A stretch of DNA of 64,000 nucleotides, from positions 1 through 64,000 of the forward strand of contig JAFXSH010000179.1 of assembly GCA_017525805.1 (NCBI GenBank), read 5' to 3'. The notes under the pieces were generated by a model. The model ran no database searches. It saw only the letters and a list, made by a program, of their open reading frames with translations, and was not told the DNA's origin. Positions 62,525 to 64,000 of the stretch are shown in pieces (within the stretch, counting starts at the first letter, position 1; every line of letters begins with the position of its first letter). The DNA is from Clostridia bacterium (lineage in GTDB: Bacteria > Bacillota_A > Clostridia > Christensenellales > Aristaeellaceae). A program made the translations under genes and the position numbers.

Positions 62525-63682
62525 ATGAAAATACTGATTGCGTCGGATTCTTACTGTTTCACCACCAGCGGCGTGGCGAACGTGGTGATTGCCCTGGCGG
62601 AGGGCCTGCGCGGCCGGGGTTATGACGTAAAAGTGCTAACATTGGCCAATGGGGGAACGTCCTATCGGGAGGACGATGATTATTTCATCCGTTCCTGCCC
62701 TTCTTTGTTTTTTTCCGAGATCCGCTTCAGCTTTGCCCGAACGGATCCCCTTTTGGATGAATTGATCCGCTGGAAGCCGGACCTGATCCACCTTCACACG
62801 GAAGCGTCCGTCGCCCGCACGGCCCGCGCCATTGCCGCCGCCGTTCAAGCCCCCATCATCATGACGGCGCACACGGATTATACATATTACGCGTTCGGCC
62901 GCTTTCACACGGCGCGCCCCGTATGCGCGCTCATGCGGGCGCTGGGGAAACGGGTTTACGGGAAGGCCGCGGAAGTGACGGTGCCGTCCGAAAAAGCGCG
63001 CTCTTTCCCGCAGCTCCAATCGGTGGCGGACCGCATCGCCCTGATTCCCAACGGCATCAAACTGGAGCAGTATCAAAAGCCTGTCTCCCCGGAGGAAAAG
63101 GCGGCGCTGTTCCAGCGCTGGGGCCTTAAGGACAACGGCTGCACCCTGGTCATGATCACCCGGGTCAGTCCGGAAAAGAACATCATGGAAATCCTGCGCT
63201 TCCTTCCCGCTTTATTCAGGGAGGTTCCAAAGGCGCAATTGCTGATTGTGGGGGACGGGCCGGACCGGAAGCGGCTGGAAGGGTATTGCAAAAGCGCGCT
63301 CCTTTCGGAGCGGGTGCGTTTCACCGGCATGATCCCGTCCGAGGAGGTATACCGCTACTACGCCATGGGCGACGTGTTCGTGTCGGCCTCCCTGTTCGAG
63401 GTGCACAGCCTGTCCTACCTGGAAGCCATGGCCTGCGGCCTGCCGCTGGTCTGCCGGGAGGACACCTGTCTTCTGGGCGTGCTGGACCATGGCGAAAACG
63501 GCTTTATTTATCGGACGGAGCAGGAATTCGTCCAATCCGTTGGAAAAATCATCGGGGACCAGGCGCTGAAAGAACGCATGCGGGAAAACGCCCTGCGAAA
63601 AGCGGATGCGTTCAGCGACCGGCGTTTCGTGGAGCGTATGGCGGAAGAGTACGAAAAGGTTTTGAGCAGTCATAACGCCTAA
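62525..63682 (+). CDS. Family 4 glycosyltransferase, possibly diacylglycerol glucosyltransferase
   Basis: 385 residues, GT-B fold. N-terminal IASDSYCFTTSGVANVVIALAEGL, HLHTEASVARTAR and TAHTDYTYY resemble glycolipid synthases that move sugar to diacylglycerol. The donor site is VGDGPDRKRLE and EVHSLSYLEAMACGLPLV. The next gene encodes an acyltransferase, which favours a membrane-lipid role; this is inference. Confidence 0.85.
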   Translation: MKILIASDSYCFTTSGVANVVIALAEGLRGRGYDVKVLTLANGGTSYREDDDYFIRSCPSLFFSEIRFSFARTDPLLDELIRWKPDLIHLHTEASVARTARAIAAAVQAPIIMTAHTDYTYYAFGRFHTARPVCALMRALGKRVYGKAAEVTVPSEKARSFPQLQSVADRIALIPNGIKLEQYQKPVSPEEKAALFQRWGLKDNGCTLVMITRVSPEKNIMEILRFLPALFREVPKAQLLIVGDGPDRKRLEGYCKSALLSERVRFTGMIPSEEVYRYYAMGDVFVSASLFEVHSLSYLEAMACGLPLVCREDTCLLGVLDHGENGFIYRTEQEFVQSVGKIIGDQALKERMRENALRKADAFSDRRFVERMAEEYEKVLSSHNA

Positions 63683-63715
63683 TTTTGTTCACGGAATCAA
63701 AACAGGGAGGTCAAC

Positions 63716-64000
63716 ATGAACCAGCAAGCTTTGGAACGGTTCGATATGAAAGCGCCGCCCATACGCACCGCCTGGTATCTGCGTCCGCTGACGATCCTTC
63801 TGAGCGTGCCGGATGTGGCGCTGCATCGCACAAAGATCGTAAAAACGCGCGCCGAGGGGCTCAAACCACCCTATCTTTTGCTGTGCAACCACAACGCATT
63901 TTTTGATTTCAAGGTGGCGATGACAGCGATTTTTCCCCACCGCGCCAACCCCATCGTCGCCATCGACGGATTCATTGGGCGCGAAGGGCTTCTGCGCCGC
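63716..64000 (+). CDS. PlsC-type lysophospholipid acyltransferase, N-terminal part, cut by the right edge
   Basis: 95 residues visible. HX4D motif as NHNAFFD, preceded by PPYLLLCNH. AGGGAGG lies 5 nt before the ATG, 33 nt after the GT4 stop, so the two are co-transcribed. The glycerolipid acyl-acceptor is inferred. Confidence 0.78.
   Translation, partial: MNQQALERFDMKAPPIRTAWYLRPLTILLSVPDVALHRTKIVKTRAEGLKPPYLLLCNHNAFFDFKVAMTAIFPHRANPIVAIDGFIGREGLLRR

Overview
The window reads as a chromosomal stretch of a GC-rich, spore-forming Gram-positive bacterium of the Clostridia type. Evidence for sporulation ancestry: spmA-spmB, sleB-ypeB, a GerM protein, an AbrB/SpoVT-type regulator and soj/spo0J-like parA-parB. 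Strong AGGAGG ribosome sites and TTGACA-17-TATAAT promoters are frequent, and there is a cysteine T-box and a cobalamin riboswitch. The exact taxon cannot be fixed by eye.

Layout. 1-500: a four-tRNA operon (Pro, Glu, CAU, Asp) on the minus strand with a consensus promoter and a terminator. 0.7-2.8 kb: a cinnamoyl-esterase-like hydrolase, a GNAT, a Nudix hydrolase and a frameshifted XRE regulator. 2.9-9.3 kb: a two-component system and a 1361-residue membrane-anchored coiled-coil protein ending in a parvulin-like foldase domain. 9.5-12.2 kb: a three-gene operon for D-amino-acid peptides (DmpA-type peptidase, D-amino acid aminotransferase, M55 D-aminopeptidase). 12.5-15.2 kb: abrB, spmAB, udk. 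15.4-21.2 kb (minus): SH3 protein with a frameshift in its signal peptide, serine hydrolase, parB, parA, an unknown gene and a GT2. 21.5-25.7 kb: mreB-like gene, a CBM9/GH3 wreck, a secreted stefin-like protein and a truncated SBP-GGDEF gene. 25.8-33.2 kb: ypeB and sleB, putP, and a seven-fold peptidoglycan-binding protein. 33.6-44.6 kb: HAD, exoIII, MATE, a broken GH3, LRR protein, Nudix, pyrE, LOG, TIM-barrel protein, pepT. 44.6-49.8 kb: B12 riboswitch, btuF-GNAT-btuCD, and an in-frame VanZ-GH5 fusion. 49.8-53.7 kb (minus): ohrR-gpx-flavodoxin-CDF and gerM. 53.9-59.2 kb (minus): sugar-phosphate transferase, GGDEF protein, T-box-cysE-cysS. 59.4-64 kb: glgA, beta-helix carbohydrate-binding protein, GT4 and an acyltransferase cut by the right edge.

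The most unusual content is a family of about 400-bp intergenic repeats with at least four full copies (14.0, 27.2, 33.2 and 40.2 kb) plus short or solitary relatives (12.2, 30.0, 37.0 kb). Each full copy is a chain of GC-rich hairpins around a roughly 124-nt core closed by CTTCTGGCCC/GGGCCAGAAG, bounded by inverted two-hairpin end modules. Some stems change on both sides between copies. One copy carries perfect 15-bp terminal inverted repeats, one separates sleB from ypeB, and one supplies the last codons of a Nudix gene. No ORF in the elements looks protein-like, so they appear to be structured non-coding, possibly mobile, DNA or RNA.

A second theme is gene decay by internal deletion or frameshift: XRE, the SH3 protein, CBM9/GH3, SBP-GGDEF, a second GH3 and a 5'-truncated secreted protein. 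Either this genome has a high rate of gene decay or the assembly has collapsed some loci; long reads would settle which.
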